Shown here: piece by piece, positions 36,618 to 46,341 of the stretch
Layout of the letters: each line of letters opens with the position of its first letter
Position numbering within the stretch: position 1 is the stretch's first letter
The notes under the pieces: model-generated
What the model saw: only the letters and a program-made list of their open reading frames with translations
What the model was told of the DNA's origin: nothing
Databases searched by the model: none
Program-made: the position numbers and the translations under genes
Source of the DNA: Thiocapsa imhoffii
GTDB taxonomy: Bacteria > Pseudomonadota > Gammaproteobacteria > Chromatiales > Chromatiaceae
Direction of reading: 5' to 3'
Assembly: GCF_016583985.1 (NCBI RefSeq)
Contig: NZ_NRSD01000001.1
Location: 310,001 to 374,000, forward strand
Length of the DNA: 64,000 bases

Positions 36618-36983
36618 ATGAACAAACTCGCCACGGCCGCTGCCATCGCCGCGCTTCTCGGTGCCTCCGCCTCTGCTTCGGCATGGTGGGGGCCAGGTTA
36701 TGGTGGTTATGGACCGGGTTACGGCTCCGGACTCGGCGACATGTTCAGCGACATGTTTGGTGATGGCTATGGTGACTTTAACTTCGGCATGAGCGGTGGT
36801 GGTTCGGGCCGTGGTTATGGTCGTGGTTATGGCCGCGGCCAGGGGTATGGCTACCCGCAGTACGGCTATGGTGCCCCGTACTATGGCCATGGCTATCCCT
36901 ATGCCTACCCTTATGCCTACCCTTATGCGGCCCCAATGGCCCCGATGATGCCCGTCGCACCGGCCGCACCCGAAGCCAAATAA
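36618..36983 (+). CDS. Sulfur globule-type envelope protein
   Basis: A 121-residue secreted protein. A signal peptide ([22 protein letters not shown]) precedes a mature part made almost wholly of Gly, Tyr, Pro, Arg and Ala: [16 protein letters not shown], a short [19 protein letters not shown] block, repeats of GYGRG, then [11 protein letters not shown] and a Pro/Ala tail. Small Gly/Tyr-rich proteins with this layout coat the periplasmic sulfur globules of Chromatiaceae (SgpA and SgpB types). The link is by composition and layout and is strong for this lineage but not proven. It stands alone between an AT-rich promoter and a good terminator, as expected for an abundant structural protein. Confidence 0.75.
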   Translation: MNKLATAAAIAALLGASASASAWWGPGYGGYGPGYGSGLGDMFSDMFGDGYGDFNFGMSGGGSGRGYGRGYGRGQGYGYPQYGYGAPYYGHGYPYAYPYAYPYAAPMAPMMPVAPAAPEAK

Positions 36984-37029
36984 GATCGCGATGCGATGAG
37001 TGGTGCGTCTAGGGCGCACCCGATTCCCG

Positions 37030-37060
37030 AAAAAGGCCAGACCGAGCGTCTGGCCTTTTT
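37030..37060. terminator. Bidirectional intrinsic terminator
   Basis: An 8-base GC-rich stem (GGCCAGAC and GTCTGGCC) with a CGAGC loop is flanked by five A on the left and five T on the right, so it can end transcripts from both sides: the sulfur globule-type gene on the plus strand and possibly minus-strand transcripts from the PAP2 gene. Confidence 0.85.
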
Positions 37061-37189
37061 CGTTGTCGCGCGCAAGGGTTTTGGTGTCCGGTTCGCCTGA
37101 TCAGCCCGATGGGAGCTGGTGGTTCGGACGCGCCGGCCGGCCGAGGTCCAACCTCAGCGCGACCGCTGCGTGGTGATTGCGACAGCCGA

Positions 37190-37717
37190 TCACGCTAGCC
37201 AGAGAATGCCAGAGAATGCGAGCGCTAGACCGATCAGCGTCGCGACCAGGACATCGCTCGGATAATGGAGCCCGAGAATGATCCGCGAGCTTGCTACAAG
37301 CATGGTGAAGGGAACCAGGATCCACGCGAGCCCGGGAAAGTAGTAGATGGCGACGGTCGAGAAGCTCACGGCGTGCAGGGTATGCCCGGAGGGAAAGCTG
37401 TAGCGGTCAAGCGGCGGGACGAGTGCGACAATCTCCGTCGCATAGTCACAGGGGCGCTCGCGTCGCGTCAGGAACTTGAGTGATTTGTAGAGCGCGAGCG
37501 CAATGCCGCCGGTGGCGACCATGTGCAGACTGGCCTTCAGCCCGAGCAATCCATGGTTGAGGGGCAGGAAAATGATCAAGCTATACCAAAAGACGCCGTC
37601 ACCGAGTCGACTGATAACCGCAAAGGGCCGCTGGATCCATCGTCGCTGACCATTTCGCGCCCAGGCACGGCAGAGGGAGACTTCAACCTCATTGAGTCGT
37701 TTTAGCAACAAGCGCAT
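37190..37717 (-). CDS. PAP2-family membrane phosphatase
   Basis: A 175-residue integral membrane phosphatase. The three PAP2 motifs are complete: KFLTRRERP, YSFPSGHT and SRIILGLHYPSD, with the catalytic His pair and Asp. Four to five hydrophobic segments surround them. Relatives dephosphorylate undecaprenyl pyrophosphate or phosphatidate; which applies cannot be told. The start was moved to 37717 because GGAGG lies just before that ATG and the 115 codons further upstream read as noise. Confidence 0.9.
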   Translation of the reverse strand: MRLLLKRLNEVEVSLCRAWARNGQRRWIQRPFAVISRLGDGVFWYSLIIFLPLNHGLLGLKASLHMVATGGIALALYKSLKFLTRRERPCDYATEIVALVPPLDRYSFPSGHTLHAVSFSTVAIYYFPGLAWILVPFTMLVASSRIILGLHYPSDVLVATLIGLALAFSGILWLA

Positions 37718-38156
37718 GTCAAGCCTCCGCTCCGAAGTGTCGATGCACGTCGATGGAATGATGGATCGTGAGTCGATGGCCGACTGCTCGTGGCCCACCT
37801 CCAGGGTGTCGTGGCATCCTGGGACAGCGCGATCAAGAATCGAGCGCAGGGACTCGTCTCGCCGAAGTATGGTCCCATCGAGCTGAATCGAACGCCCATC
37901 CTGATTGCAATCGTCGCCGTCCTGGATGTTAAACCCACACTGTTGCAGTCCCGTGTGTCGAGGATGACAGAGCGATGAACGCCACATGGAGTCCCCGGCG
38001 ATGTCTCTTCGACGCAGGCAAGAGCCCTTCGGTTCAACCCAACCCGACCCGCGGGACTCCACCAGAGCCCCGCGGCCTGCCCGTCGGCAGGCCTTGGCCT
38101 GTGGCTGGACCTGATCGGCTGTCGCGGCCGTGAGCGGGTCATCGTGCGCCGGTCAG
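37718..38156. other. Intergenic stretch, nothing recognised
   Basis: About 440 bases lie between the PAP2 start and the HAD phosphatase stop. Frames are open in several phases but lack ribosome binding sites, domains or plausible composition. It should hold the PAP2 promoter. A decayed gene is possible but I see no recognisable remnant. Confidence 0.4.
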
Positions 38157-38813
38157 TCAGTTTCTGAGCGAAATGATCGGCCAGTGGCGTGCCGCGGCCG
38201 TCTCCCTCAGACGGGGATCCGGATCGACCGCGATAGGATGCTCGACCCGCTCGAGCAGGGGTAGGTCGTTGTGAGAATCGCTGTAGAAGCTGCTGCCTGC
38301 GAGGTCCTGGCGATGGACCGCAAGCCAGTCTTGCAACCGCGTGACTTTGCCGTCGCGAAATGAGGGCACGCCAGCGGTCTCGCCCGTGAAGCGTCCGTTC
38401 TCTTCCGCCGGCAGGGTCGCGATGAGGTGTTCGATGCCGAAGCGGTTGGCGATCGGTGCGGTCACAAAGGCATTGGTCGCGGTAATGATCAAGAGCGTGT
38501 CGCCCGCCGCTCGGTGCCCCTCGATCAGCGTTCGAGCCGCCGGAAGCATGATGGGCTCGATCAACTCCGCGACGAAACGGGCGCGTAGTGCCTCAAGTGT
38601 GGCACGGGGATGGTCGCGCAGTGGCCGCAGTGAAAAGCGCAGAAAGGCGTCGATGTCGAGCGTTCCGGCATGGTAATCGCGATAGAACCGGACGTTTTCG
38701 TTCGCGTACTCCTCGGCATCGACCAATCCCTCAGCGGCCAGGAATTGGCCCCACAGATAATCCGAGTCACCAGCGAGCAGGGTATTGTCGAGGTCGAAGA
38801 TCGCCAGTGCCAT
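38157..38813 (-). CDS. HAD-superfamily phosphatase (HAD-IB, possible histidinol-phosphatase)
   Basis: A 218-residue cytosolic phosphatase. HAD motif I is FDLDNTLLAGDSD, motif II is LLIITATNAF, and motif IV is FYSDSHNDLPLL, with a helical cap of the phosphoserine phosphatase kind between I and II. In Pseudomonas aeruginosa the gene at the same place beside rppH-ptsP (PA0335) encodes histidinol-phosphatase; shared synteny makes that activity a reasonable guess here. The start at 38813 is chosen because motif I begins there. Confidence 0.85.
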   Translation of the reverse strand: MALAIFDLDNTLLAGDSDYLWGQFLAAEGLVDAEEYANENVRFYRDYHAGTLDIDAFLRFSLRPLRDHPRATLEALRARFVAELIEPIMLPAARTLIEGHRAAGDTLLIITATNAFVTAPIANRFGIEHLIATLPAEENGRFTGETAGVPSFRDGKVTRLQDWLAVHRQDLAGSSFYSDSHNDLPLLERVEHPIAVDPDPRLRETAAARHWPIISLRN

Positions 38814-39136
38814 GGTTTCAATCCGATGCGTCTCGTGGTTGGTGTCCGGTGGCGTTGCCGATGCTGTGCGCACGCTGGCTGACGAACGCGCGGCGTGCGG
38901 ACAGTCGCAGCACGACCATGATAGTCGCGAAACCGTACCCAGGTTGCAAGAGGGTCGCGCCACTCTTCGGTGGGGTGGTGGTCAGCAAGTGGCGCCCGAT
39001 GCGGCAATGATTTTCGCAGTCTGGTGAAAGCCATTGATTGGCAGTTGTTTAGCGTGGTGGACCTGGTGTCCTCGGCTTGCCGGTCAGGCGCTGGATATGG
39101 AAGAATGAGACAACCTGGACTGACGGACTGAGTTCC
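38814..39136. promoter_or_regulatory. Divergent control region between HAD phosphatase and rppH
   Basis: About 320 bases must contain divergent promoters. No strong -35/-10 pair, operator-like palindrome or small gene was identified. Confidence 0.35.
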
Positions 39137-39676
39137 TTGATCGATCACGACGGTTTCAGACCAAACGTCGGTATCATCCTGAGCAATCGGGACCGACGCC
39201 TATTCTGGGGCCGGCGTGTCGGCCAAAATGCGTGGCAATTTCCACAAGGTGGAATTCACTCCGATGAGACGCCCGAGCAGGCGATGTACCGAGAACTCGA
39301 GGAAGAGGTCGGTCTCGTTTCGGCTCAAGTCACGATTCTCGGCAGCACACGCGGCTGGCTGCGCTATCACCTTCCTAAGCGTTATATTCGTCGCCACTGT
39401 GGCCCGACCTGCATCGGTCAGAAGCAGGTCTGGTTCATGTTGCGCGTCGATTGTGGAGAGGATGCCTTCTGTTTGGACAAGACCGAGAAGCCCGAATTTG
39501 ACGCTTGGCGTTGGGTGCGATACTGGCAGCCGCTCCACGAGGTGGTCTACTTCAAGCGCCGGGTCTATCTCCAGGCACTCGAAGAGTTGGCGCCAGCCTT
39601 GTACCCAGAAGGCCCCCCCGCGCGCGATGAGCCGCAGTCCCCAATCGCACGGTTGCTGAGCCAGGGAGGCCGATGA
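39137..39676 (+). CDS. rppH: RNA pyrophosphohydrolase RppH
   Basis: A Nudix hydrolase that removes pyrophosphate from 5' triphosphate mRNA and so opens the way to RNase E decay. The 179 residues match E. coli RppH (176). The Nudix box is complete: [20 protein letters not shown], then VGL. The N-terminus [14 protein letters not shown] is the standard RppH start, which makes TTG at 39137 the likely start codon; the open frame runs 20 codons further to 39077. Its stop overlaps the ptsP start by four bases (ATGA). Confidence 0.95.
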   Translation: MIDHDGFRPNVGIILSNRDRRLFWGRRVGQNAWQFPQGGIHSDETPEQAMYRELEEEVGLVSAQVTILGSTRGWLRYHLPKRYIRRHCGPTCIGQKQVWFMLRVDCGEDAFCLDKTEKPEFDAWRWVRYWQPLHEVVYFKRRVYLQALEELAPALYPEGPPARDEPQSPIARLLSQGGR

Positions 39677-42039
39677 CGGATTCAGGTTTCAAGCAGGCCG
39701 ATCACGCTGTCATGGCATCCGGGCGCGATGCCGCGTCGGCGATGCCGCAAACCTCGGGCATGAGTCGCGGGCTGTCGATGTTGGAGTCGCTGCGCCGGAT
39801 CGTGCAACAGGTCAACAACGCACCCGACCTGGAGCAGGCGCTCCGTATCATCGTCGAACGGGTCAAGCAGGCCGTCGGTGCCGATGTCTGCTCGGTCTAT
39901 CTGAATGACTTCGAACATCGTCGTCATGTGTTGCATGCCACCGATGGGCTACGGGCCACGGCGGTGGGGCGGGTCCGCTTGGAGATGGGCCGTGGGCTGA
40001 TCGGTCTGGTCAGCGAGCGCGCTGAGCCGATCAATCTCGATGACGCAGTGAACCATCCGCGCTATCAGCGCATCACCGACACGGGCGAGGAACAGTACCA
40101 CGGCTTTCTCGGGGCCCCGATCATCCAGAACCGCAAGGTGCTCGGCGTCCTGGTCCTCCGCCAACGCGAAAAGCGACATTTTGGTGACGATGAAGTCACC
40201 TTCGTGGTCACGCTCGCCTCGCAACTGGCCGGGGCCATTACCTTCGCCCGCACCAATGGCGAACTCGCGCGACTCCAGGACGACGGCATCCCCCAGCGCT
40301 TTCTCCCCGGTCTGCCGGCCTCTCCCGGGGTCGCCCTCGGCACTGCCGTGGTGGTGTATCCCCCGGCCGATCTCAATGCCGTGCCGGACCGTCGCGCTGA
40401 GAATCCCGAGGGTGAGGTGCACGATTTTCTGAGCGCGGTCGAGCAGGTTGCGGAGGATCTAGATCGTTTCGCCGTGCGCACCCAGTCTCATCTGAGCGCC
40501 GAGGATCTGGCGCTGTTCGATGCGTGGCGCCTGATGCTCGAGAGTGACACCCTCATCGATGGCACCTTGACACGGATTCGCAGTGGCAATTGGGCGCCCG
40601 GGGCGTTGCGCGACACCATCGCCGAGCATGCCAAGGTGTTCGATGACATGGACGATCCCTACTTGCGCGAGCGCTCCTCCGATGTTCGTGACTTGGGTCG
40701 CTGCATCCTGACCCATCTGCAGAAGCTGACCGCGGCGCCGATCCAGTACGTTCCCAACACCATTCTGGTCGGTGAGGAACTCAGCGCCATGCAGATCGCC
40801 GATGTGCCACGTGAACTCCTCGCGGGGATCGTCTCGACCACGGGCTCGGGCTCGTCGCACGTTGGGATTCTGGCCCGTGGCATGGGCGTTCCCGCCGCGA
40901 TGGCCGTTGCTGATCTTCCCGTGGGTCGGGTTGAGGGGCGCGAGTTGGTGGTGGATGGTTACCGTGGTCGGGTCTATGTCGCACCCGGTCCGACGGTGAA
41001 GTCCGAGTATCAGCGACTCGCCGCCGATGACGCCGCCTTGACGAGTGAGTTGCAGGCCTTGCGTCATCTCCCTGCCGAGACGACCGATGGTTACCAGGTG
41101 CCCCTCTACCTCAACACCGGTCTTGTCTCCGAGGCGCGGCCGCTCGGCCTTGAGGAGTCCGTCGGAGTGGGGCTCTATCGCACGGAGTTGCCGTTCATCG
41201 TACGCGACACCTTCCCGGGTGAGGCCGCTCAGATGTCGAATTATCGACGTGTGCTCGAGCTGTTCGCGCCGCGTCCCGTGACGATCCGGACGCTCGACAT
41301 CGGAGGCGATAAGCCGCTGCCCTACTTTCCGATGCAAGAGGCCAACCCTTTCCTGGGCTGGCGCGGGATCCGCATCACCCTCGATCAGCCCGACATTTTC
41401 CTGACACAAATCCGTGCGGTGCTCCGGGCCTCTATCGGACTGGATAACCTCCAAATCCTCCTGCCGATGATCAGTACGGTCGGGGAGGTCGATGAGGCGC
41501 TGTTGCTCATTCATCGTGCGCACGAGGAACTCTTGGAGGAAGGGTATCAGGTTCATTTACCGCCCATTGGGGTCATGATCGAAGTGCCGGCCGCGGTCTA
41601 TCAATGCGAGGCCTTGGCCCGCCGGGTCGATTTCCTCTCGGTTGGTACGAACGATCTAACCCAATACCTGCTCGCGGTCGATCGCAATAATGCGCATGTC
41701 GCGAAGCTGTACGATGAGTTCCACCCGGCGGTTTTGCGCGCCCTCCTGCAAATCCTTGCCGGTGCGCGGGTACATGGCCGGGAGGTCAGTGTCTGTGGCG
41801 AGATGGCGGGTGATCCGCTGGCCGCCTTCCTGCTCGTTGGGATGGGGATTCACAGTCTGAGCATGGGGGCGGGTAGCCTGCTGCGCGTCAAACAAGTGAT
41901 CCGTAGCATCAGTCGAACCCGCGCGCGTGAGGTGCTCAAGGTCGCGCTCCAGTGTGAGGACGCGCTGGCGGTGCGACGCTTGCTTCTCGACGCGCTGGAG
42001 GCGGTCGGACTGGGCGGCTTGGTGCGCCCGGGCAAGTAG
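39673..42039 (+). CDS. ptsP: Nitrogen phosphotransferase enzyme I PtsP (EI-Ntr)
   Basis: PtsP takes phosphate from phosphoenolpyruvate and passes it to NPr and then EIIA-Ntr, a regulatory chain tied to nitrogen and potassium status. The 788 residues show an N-terminal GAF domain (about 50-195, [17 protein letters not shown]), the phosphohistidine domain with [13 protein letters not shown] (His at 396), and the PEP-binding TIM barrel with [53 protein letters not shown] and the catalytic Cys in VCGEMAGDP. The gene overlaps rppH by four bases, the usual gammaproteobacterial pair. No hpr or ptsN gene is in the window. Confidence 0.96.
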   Translation: MTDSGFKQADHAVMASGRDAASAMPQTSGMSRGLSMLESLRRIVQQVNNAPDLEQALRIIVERVKQAVGADVCSVYLNDFEHRRHVLHATDGLRATAVGRVRLEMGRGLIGLVSERAEPINLDDAVNHPRYQRITDTGEEQYHGFLGAPIIQNRKVLGVLVLRQREKRHFGDDEVTFVVTLASQLAGAITFARTNGELARLQDDGIPQRFLPGLPASPGVALGTAVVVYPPADLNAVPDRRAENPEGEVHDFLSAVEQVAEDLDRFAVRTQSHLSAEDLALFDAWRLMLESDTLIDGTLTRIRSGNWAPGALRDTIAEHAKVFDDMDDPYLRERSSDVRDLGRCILTHLQKLTAAPIQYVPNTILVGEELSAMQIADVPRELLAGIVSTTGSGSSHVGILARGMGVPAAMAVADLPVGRVEGRELVVDGYRGRVYVAPGPTVKSEYQRLAADDAALTSELQALRHLPAETTDGYQVPLYLNTGLVSEARPLGLEESVGVGLYRTELPFIVRDTFPGEAAQMSNYRRVLELFAPRPVTIRTLDIGGDKPLPYFPMQEANPFLGWRGIRITLDQPDIFLTQIRAVLRASIGLDNLQILLPMISTVGEVDEALLLIHRAHEELLEEGYQVHLPPIGVMIEVPAAVYQCEALARRVDFLSVGTNDLTQYLLAVDRNNAHVAKLYDEFHPAVLRALLQILAGARVHGREVSVCGEMAGDPLAAFLLVGMGIHSLSMGAGSLLRVKQVIRSISRTRAREVLKVALQCEDALAVRRLLLDALEAVGLGGLVRPGK

Positions 42040-42095
42040 GCGCGGGCCGGGCAGCCGCCACCGGATTACCGCGGCGGATGCTGGGGTGAACTGGG

Positions 42096-43520
42096 TTAGG
42101 GAAGACTGTTCTGGGGGAAGCCTTTCCCCGGGTTGAGAATGCCCTTGGGGTCGAACTGACGTTTCAGATCAGCCATCAAGGTGAGCGTGGCCGCGTCGAG
42201 TTCGCGTGCAACAAAATCGCGCTTGGCGATTCCGACGCCGTGCTCACCGGACAAGGTCCCGCCGAGTTCAAGCACGAGTTGGAATACCGCGTCCAGACAT
42301 GCGGTCGCTTGCGCGAACGCCTCCGCATCGTCTGGATCCGTCAGCAGGTTGACGTGAATATTGCCGTTGCCCGCGTGTCCGAAATTGACGATCCGCACAC
42401 CGCGCTCGCGCGAGAGTTGCTCCAGTCCCTCGATCAAGGCGCCCATCTGGGAGACGGGCACGACCACGTCTTCGTTGATCTTTTTCGGGGCAATGTGACG
42501 CAGTGCGGGTGAGAGGGCCTTGCGGGTCTTCCAGAGTGCCGCGACCTCCTCGCGCGACTCCGCGCGCCGCAGTTCGAGCAGCCCGTTATTGCGCGCCGCC
42601 GCGCTGACCGCGCGACTCGCCTGATCGATACAGGCGAGCGGCCCATCGACCTCGATCATCAAGAGTGCGCCAACGCCGTGCGGGAGATCGAGACCAGCGT
42701 AGCGCTGCACCATGTCAATGGCGGCGGCGTCCATCAGCTCGAGCGCGCAGGGCACGATAGGCTGTGCCATGATGGCCGACACGGCGGCCGCGGCCGCATG
42801 AATGTCAGCATAGGCAGCGCGCAAGGTCTGCTTCGTCTCGGGGCGCGGCGTCAGTTTGAGCGTGGCCTCGGTGATGAGGGCAAGTGTTCCTTCCGAGCCG
42901 ATGATAAGACGCGTGAGGTCATAGCCAACCACGCCTTTGGTCGTCAAGACCCCAGTGCGCAGACGCTCGCCGCGGCCGTCGACCGCAACCAGTCCGAGCG
43001 TGTTCTCGCGTGGCGTCCCGTACTTGACCGCGCGCGGTCCGGCGGAATTGTAGGCAAGATTGCCGCCGATGGTGCAACTGGCCGCGCTGGTCGGGTCTGG
43101 TGGCCAGAAGAAGCCAAGCGCGCCGATGGCGTCCTGGAGCTGTTCGTTGATGACGCCTGGTTCCACCACCGCAAGGCGGTCCTCCGGGGCGATCCGAATG
43201 ATCCGTTGCATGCGTTCGAACGACAGCACGATGCCGCCGCGATCCGGGACCGTGGCCCCGGTGGTCCCCGTGCCCCGTCCGCGTGCGACGAGGGCCACGC
43301 CCGCCTCGGCACAGAGTCTGACCAAGCCGGCGATTTGATCGGCGTCGGTCGCGAAGACCACCGCCTGTGGGAGGGCATGGAGGCGGCTGTTGTCATAGCC
43401 GTAGGCCCAACAATCGGCCGGATCGGTGCGCAGGTTCTCGGGTCCGACGAGTTGCGCGAGACGGCTAAGAAACCCGCGCGACAAGTCCGGCGGATCAGGC
43501 ACTGGGGGTGATGTATTCAA
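42096..43520 (-). CDS. FAD-linked oxidase of the D-lactate/glycolate dehydrogenase type
   Basis: A 474-residue flavoprotein of the PCMH/VAO family, like GlcD or D-lactate dehydrogenase. FAD-binding blocks are visible: VALVARGRGTGTTGATVP, PDPTSAASCTIGGNLAYNSAGPRAVKYG and LIIGSEGTLALITEATLKL. The C-terminal half has NFGHAGNGNIHVNLL (metal and substrate His residues) and SGEHGVGIAKRDF. Glycolate dehydrogenase would need GlcE and GlcF partners, which are absent, so a single-subunit 2-hydroxy acid dehydrogenase is more likely. The TTG start overlaps the dolP stop by 26 bases; GTG 43502 is an alternative, overlapping the same stop. Confidence 0.88.
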   Translation of the reverse strand: MNTSPPVPDPPDLSRGFLSRLAQLVGPENLRTDPADCWAYGYDNSRLHALPQAVVFATDADQIAGLVRLCAEAGVALVARGRGTGTTGATVPDRGGIVLSFERMQRIIRIAPEDRLAVVEPGVINEQLQDAIGALGFFWPPDPTSAASCTIGGNLAYNSAGPRAVKYGTPRENTLGLVAVDGRGERLRTGVLTTKGVVGYDLTRLIIGSEGTLALITEATLKLTPRPETKQTLRAAYADIHAAAAAVSAIMAQPIVPCALELMDAAAIDMVQRYAGLDLPHGVGALLMIEVDGPLACIDQASRAVSAAARNNGLLELRRAESREEVAALWKTRKALSPALRHIAPKKINEDVVVPVSQMGALIEGLEQLSRERGVRIVNFGHAGNGNIHVNLLTDPDDAEAFAQATACLDAVFQLVLELGGTLSGEHGVGIAKRDFVARELDAATLTLMADLKRQFDPKGILNPGKGFPQNSLP

Positions 43521-44100
43521 AGAGTTTCACCACGCGCTGCACACCCGGGACATAGCGGGCGGTCTCGGCGGCGGCCTCCGCTTCTTCCGGTGTCACCAAG
43601 CCCATTAAATAGACCACGGCGTCGCTGGTGACCACCTTGACGCGGGTCGGGTCGAAGTCCGGAAGACGCACCTTGAAGAGTTCGGCGTTGACCCGCGTAC
43701 TGATGAAGGCGTCCTCGGCCTGGCGTCTGATATCGAGTGGTGCCCGGACCTGGATCTCGTCGACGACGCGCTGCACCTTTGGGATCACGCTGACCAGTGC
43801 CGTCGCGCGTTCCGCGAGTTCCAGGCTTTGCGCGGTGCCGGTGATGAGCAGCGTGCGGTTGTAGCTCGTCACCGACAGTTGGGTGTGGTCCCGCACGTCG
43901 GTATTGCGCACCAACGCACTCATCGCCTCGAACTCGATCTGTTGATCCTCGAGGATCACTTGAGGGCTGCGGCGGTCGTGCATCGTGGCGGTGGCGCCGA
44001 CCAGCACGCCGCCGACGATCAAGGGTGCGCAACCTTGGAGTGGTAAGGTGAGTGCGAGCAACAGGACTCCACAGGTCAGACCAAGCGGACGTCGTGTCAT
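43495..44100 (-). CDS. dolP: Outer-membrane lipoprotein DolP (double BON domain)
   Basis: A 201-residue lipoprotein with a signal peptide ending in a lipobox (LPLQGC) and two BON domains (about 55-120 and 130-195: TQLSVTSYNRTLLITGTAQS and TRVKVVTSDAVVYLMGLVTPEEA). DolP binds anionic lipids at division sites and supports outer membrane integrity and amidase control in E. coli. The start at 44100 fits the signal peptide; it lies 4 bases after the yraN stop. E. coli has diaA between yraN and dolP; it is absent here. Confidence 0.93.
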   Translation of the reverse strand: MTRRPLGLTCGVLLLALTLPLQGCAPLIVGGVLVGATATMHDRRSPQVILEDQQIEFEAMSALVRNTDVRDHTQLSVTSYNRTLLITGTAQSLELAERATALVSVIPKVQRVVDEIQVRAPLDIRRQAEDAFISTRVNAELFKVRLPDFDPTRVKVVTSDAVVYLMGLVTPEEAEAAAETARYVPGVQRVVKLFEYITPSA

Positions 44101-44104
44101 CGCA

Positions 44105-44470
44105 TCAATAATGGGGGTCATCTTCGAGCGAAAAGGCATTCTTGATCCATTGGATTCGGTCTTGACCGCTGATCGCGATCACATCGAAACGACAGGGTAG
44201 CACGGTCGGATGACGAAGCAGATAGTGACGCGCGGCGAGCGTCAGGCGTTGTTGCTTGCGTCGATCGACTGTCTCGGCGGGGCTGCCGAAGTGGCTGGAA
44301 TGACGAAATCTCACCTCGACGAAGACCAGGGTCTCGCCGTCGCGCATGATGAGGTCGATCTCGCCGCGCCGGCAGCGATGATTGCGCGCGATCAGCTGCA
44401 AATGATGCCGCGTCAGATAGTCCTCCGCCAATCGCTCCTTCTGCTCGCCGATGATGCGCGTTGCAGGCAT
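44105..44470 (-). CDS. yraN: UPF0102 protein YraN
   Basis: A 121-residue predicted nuclease of the restriction endonuclease-like fold. The core motif is intact: RRGEIDLIMRDGETLVFVEVRFR, with the Asp, the ExK-like VEVR variant and the following basic residues. The function is unproven; it is usually placed between lpoA and dolP, as here. It starts 23 bases after the lpoA stop. Confidence 0.93.
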   Translation of the reverse strand: MPATRIIGEQKERLAEDYLTRHHLQLIARNHRCRRGEIDLIMRDGETLVFVEVRFRHSSHFGSPAETVDRRKQQRLTLAARHYLLRHPTVLPCRFDVIAISGQDRIQWIKNAFSLEDDPHY

Positions 44471-44493
44471 CCTTAGGAGTCGCTCGCGCCGTC

Positions 44494-46308
44494 TTAGTGC
44501 GCGGCCGCGCTGACGGCGCTCACACCGCTCGTACTGAAGCGCCCAAGGGCGAGTTGGCGTTGCACGCGGCCGAGGGCGTCGAGAGACAATCCGCCGGTCT
44601 GTCCCGGATAATAGGAGCCTGCGCTCTGGGCCAGCGCCGGGAGGCGCGGGGCGATGCGGTAGGCGTCGATCCCCATCGCGGAGAGGCGAGCGAGCGGATC
44701 CGCGACTGTGAAGGAGTCGCCATTCAAACGTCGCCGCGACAAGGTGTCTTCCGCGCTGTCATCAAGCATCCATGGGACATCCACGAAATAGAGCCCGGCT
44801 AACGCCTGATCCTGGCCGGCATCGAAGACGCCAGAGTAGACATGGGATGTGGAGATGACGGTGATCTGCGACGACGCGAGTCGAATCTGCGGAAAGAGCT
44901 TGTGAGCGAGTTCGTTGGTGGCGACGAGGAAGACGATCTCGGTGTTCGCCGTGTCCAGCAGTTCCGCGATGGCGTTGGGGTGGGTGCTGGCCGTCGGGTC
45001 GTAGCGGATCTGCGCCGTCACGGTGCCGCCGAGTCGCCGCCACTGATCGCGGAAGGCGTGTGCGAGCCGCTCCCCCCAAGGCCCCTCCGGGTAAAGGATG
45101 GCCGCGTGCTTGAGGTCCATCGCGGCGGCCTTGGTCGCCGCGTCGGCCGCCTCGTTCTCGGGTGAGAGCGCGAACTGGAACAGGTTCTTCGGGGGTTGTC
45201 GATCGGAGGTCGTCTGATTGAGCGCAAGCGTGGGCACGGCAAGTGCCGGGCCGTCCGCCAAGGCATCGACGGAGACCTTTTGGAGCGGCCCGATCACCTG
45301 GGTCGCCCCGCCACTGATGGCCTCGCTATAGAGGGCGCGAACGCGGGCTGCATCGCTGCTGTCGATGAATTCGAGGCGCGGTCGCTGGCCGGTGCGATCG
45401 GCGCGACTCGCCGCTTCGATCCCCTCCTTGATGGCATTCGCCGCGCCGGCGAAGCGCCCCGAACTCGGCAGCAACACCGCGACGCGGTCGCCTGCGGCGT
45501 AACCGCCGGAGAGCATCTCGACATAGGCCCGCGCCAGCCCCGGACGTGCGAGACGTGCCGCGGACTGCGCCCGGAAGCGCTGTTCGAATTCGACAGGATC
45601 CGCGCCCGCCGTGCGCGCGAGCTGGGCGAGTTCCGCCCAGCCTCTGATCGGACCACGCCCGGTGCGGGCGAGGTGCTCGAGTTCGTCCGCGCTCAGTGCG
45701 CTCAGGGTCGAGAGGAGCGAGACCTGATTGAGGAGTCGCGCGCTCTCATCACCAAGCAGGCGATCGAGCGCAATCAGGGAATCGGCCGCGGCGACGGGCT
45801 GCTGTGCCAAGCGCTGAGCGGCGGCCAGGGTCCCGAGCCGTTGGATCTTGAGGTCGGTTGGCAGGGCGCGCGGCTGCATGGCTTGCAGTCGCGCAATGGC
45901 GTCGTGGGGGCGACCGTCCAGCAAGGCGAGGTCGGCTTCGAGCAGAAGCATCTGCTCGCGCTGCCCGGGCGTGAGTCCGGTCCGCTCGATCTGTGCGATG
46001 GTCTGCTGAGCGGTCTGGGTGTTGCCCGTGCTCAGAGCGGTCCGCGCAGCCTGTAACCGCAACTGCTCGCGTGCCGGTGGCACCGCGTTCTCGGCAAGTT
46101 GCAGATAGGCCGCCACCGCGGCATCGGCCTGGCCTTGTGCCGCTAACCGCTCTGCACTCGCGAGGGCATCGCTTGGCACCGAGGCGAGCAGTTGTCCTGT
46201 ATCGTGGGTTGGGACAACGGCGCAGCCGGCTAACATGGCCAGGATGCTGGCGATGGACCATGCGATCGAGCTGGACAGGCGACGGCGGTGGACGCGATTC
46301 TTAAGCAT
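44494..46308 (-). CDS. lpoA: Penicillin-binding protein activator LpoA
   Basis: An outer-membrane lipoprotein that activates PBP1A from the outside of the peptidoglycan layer. The 604 residues begin with a signal peptide and lipobox (LAMLAGCAV), then a helical TPR-like domain (about 40-260) and a periplasmic-binding-protein-like domain (about 265-590: VAVLLPSSGRFAGAANAIKEG, VIGPLQKVSVDAL, AILYPEGPWGERLAHAF). It is somewhat shorter than E. coli LpoA (678). It is divergent from rsmI, with only 33 bases between the start codons, so their promoters must overlap each other's coding ends. Confidence 0.93.
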   Translation of the reverse strand: MLKNRVHRRRLSSSIAWSIASILAMLAGCAVVPTHDTGQLLASVPSDALASAERLAAQGQADAAVAAYLQLAENAVPPAREQLRLQAARTALSTGNTQTAQQTIAQIERTGLTPGQREQMLLLEADLALLDGRPHDAIARLQAMQPRALPTDLKIQRLGTLAAAQRLAQQPVAAADSLIALDRLLGDESARLLNQVSLLSTLSALSADELEHLARTGRGPIRGWAELAQLARTAGADPVEFEQRFRAQSAARLARPGLARAYVEMLSGGYAAGDRVAVLLPSSGRFAGAANAIKEGIEAASRADRTGQRPRLEFIDSSDAARVRALYSEAISGGATQVIGPLQKVSVDALADGPALAVPTLALNQTTSDRQPPKNLFQFALSPENEAADAATKAAAMDLKHAAILYPEGPWGERLAHAFRDQWRRLGGTVTAQIRYDPTASTHPNAIAELLDTANTEIVFLVATNELAHKLFPQIRLASSQITVISTSHVYSGVFDAGQDQALAGLYFVDVPWMLDDSAEDTLSRRRLNGDSFTVADPLARLSAMGIDAYRIAPRLPALAQSAGSYYPGQTGGLSLDALGRVQRQLALGRFSTSGVSAVSAAAH

Positions 46309-46341
46309 GATCCGTTCCGAGAGGCAGACATTGGAGGCAGG

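Noticed and set aside
36800..36930. CRISPR-like or tandem-repeat array
   Set aside because: The short repeats encode GYGRG and PYAY units in frame within a secreted protein; there are no spacers. No CRISPR array was seen in the window.
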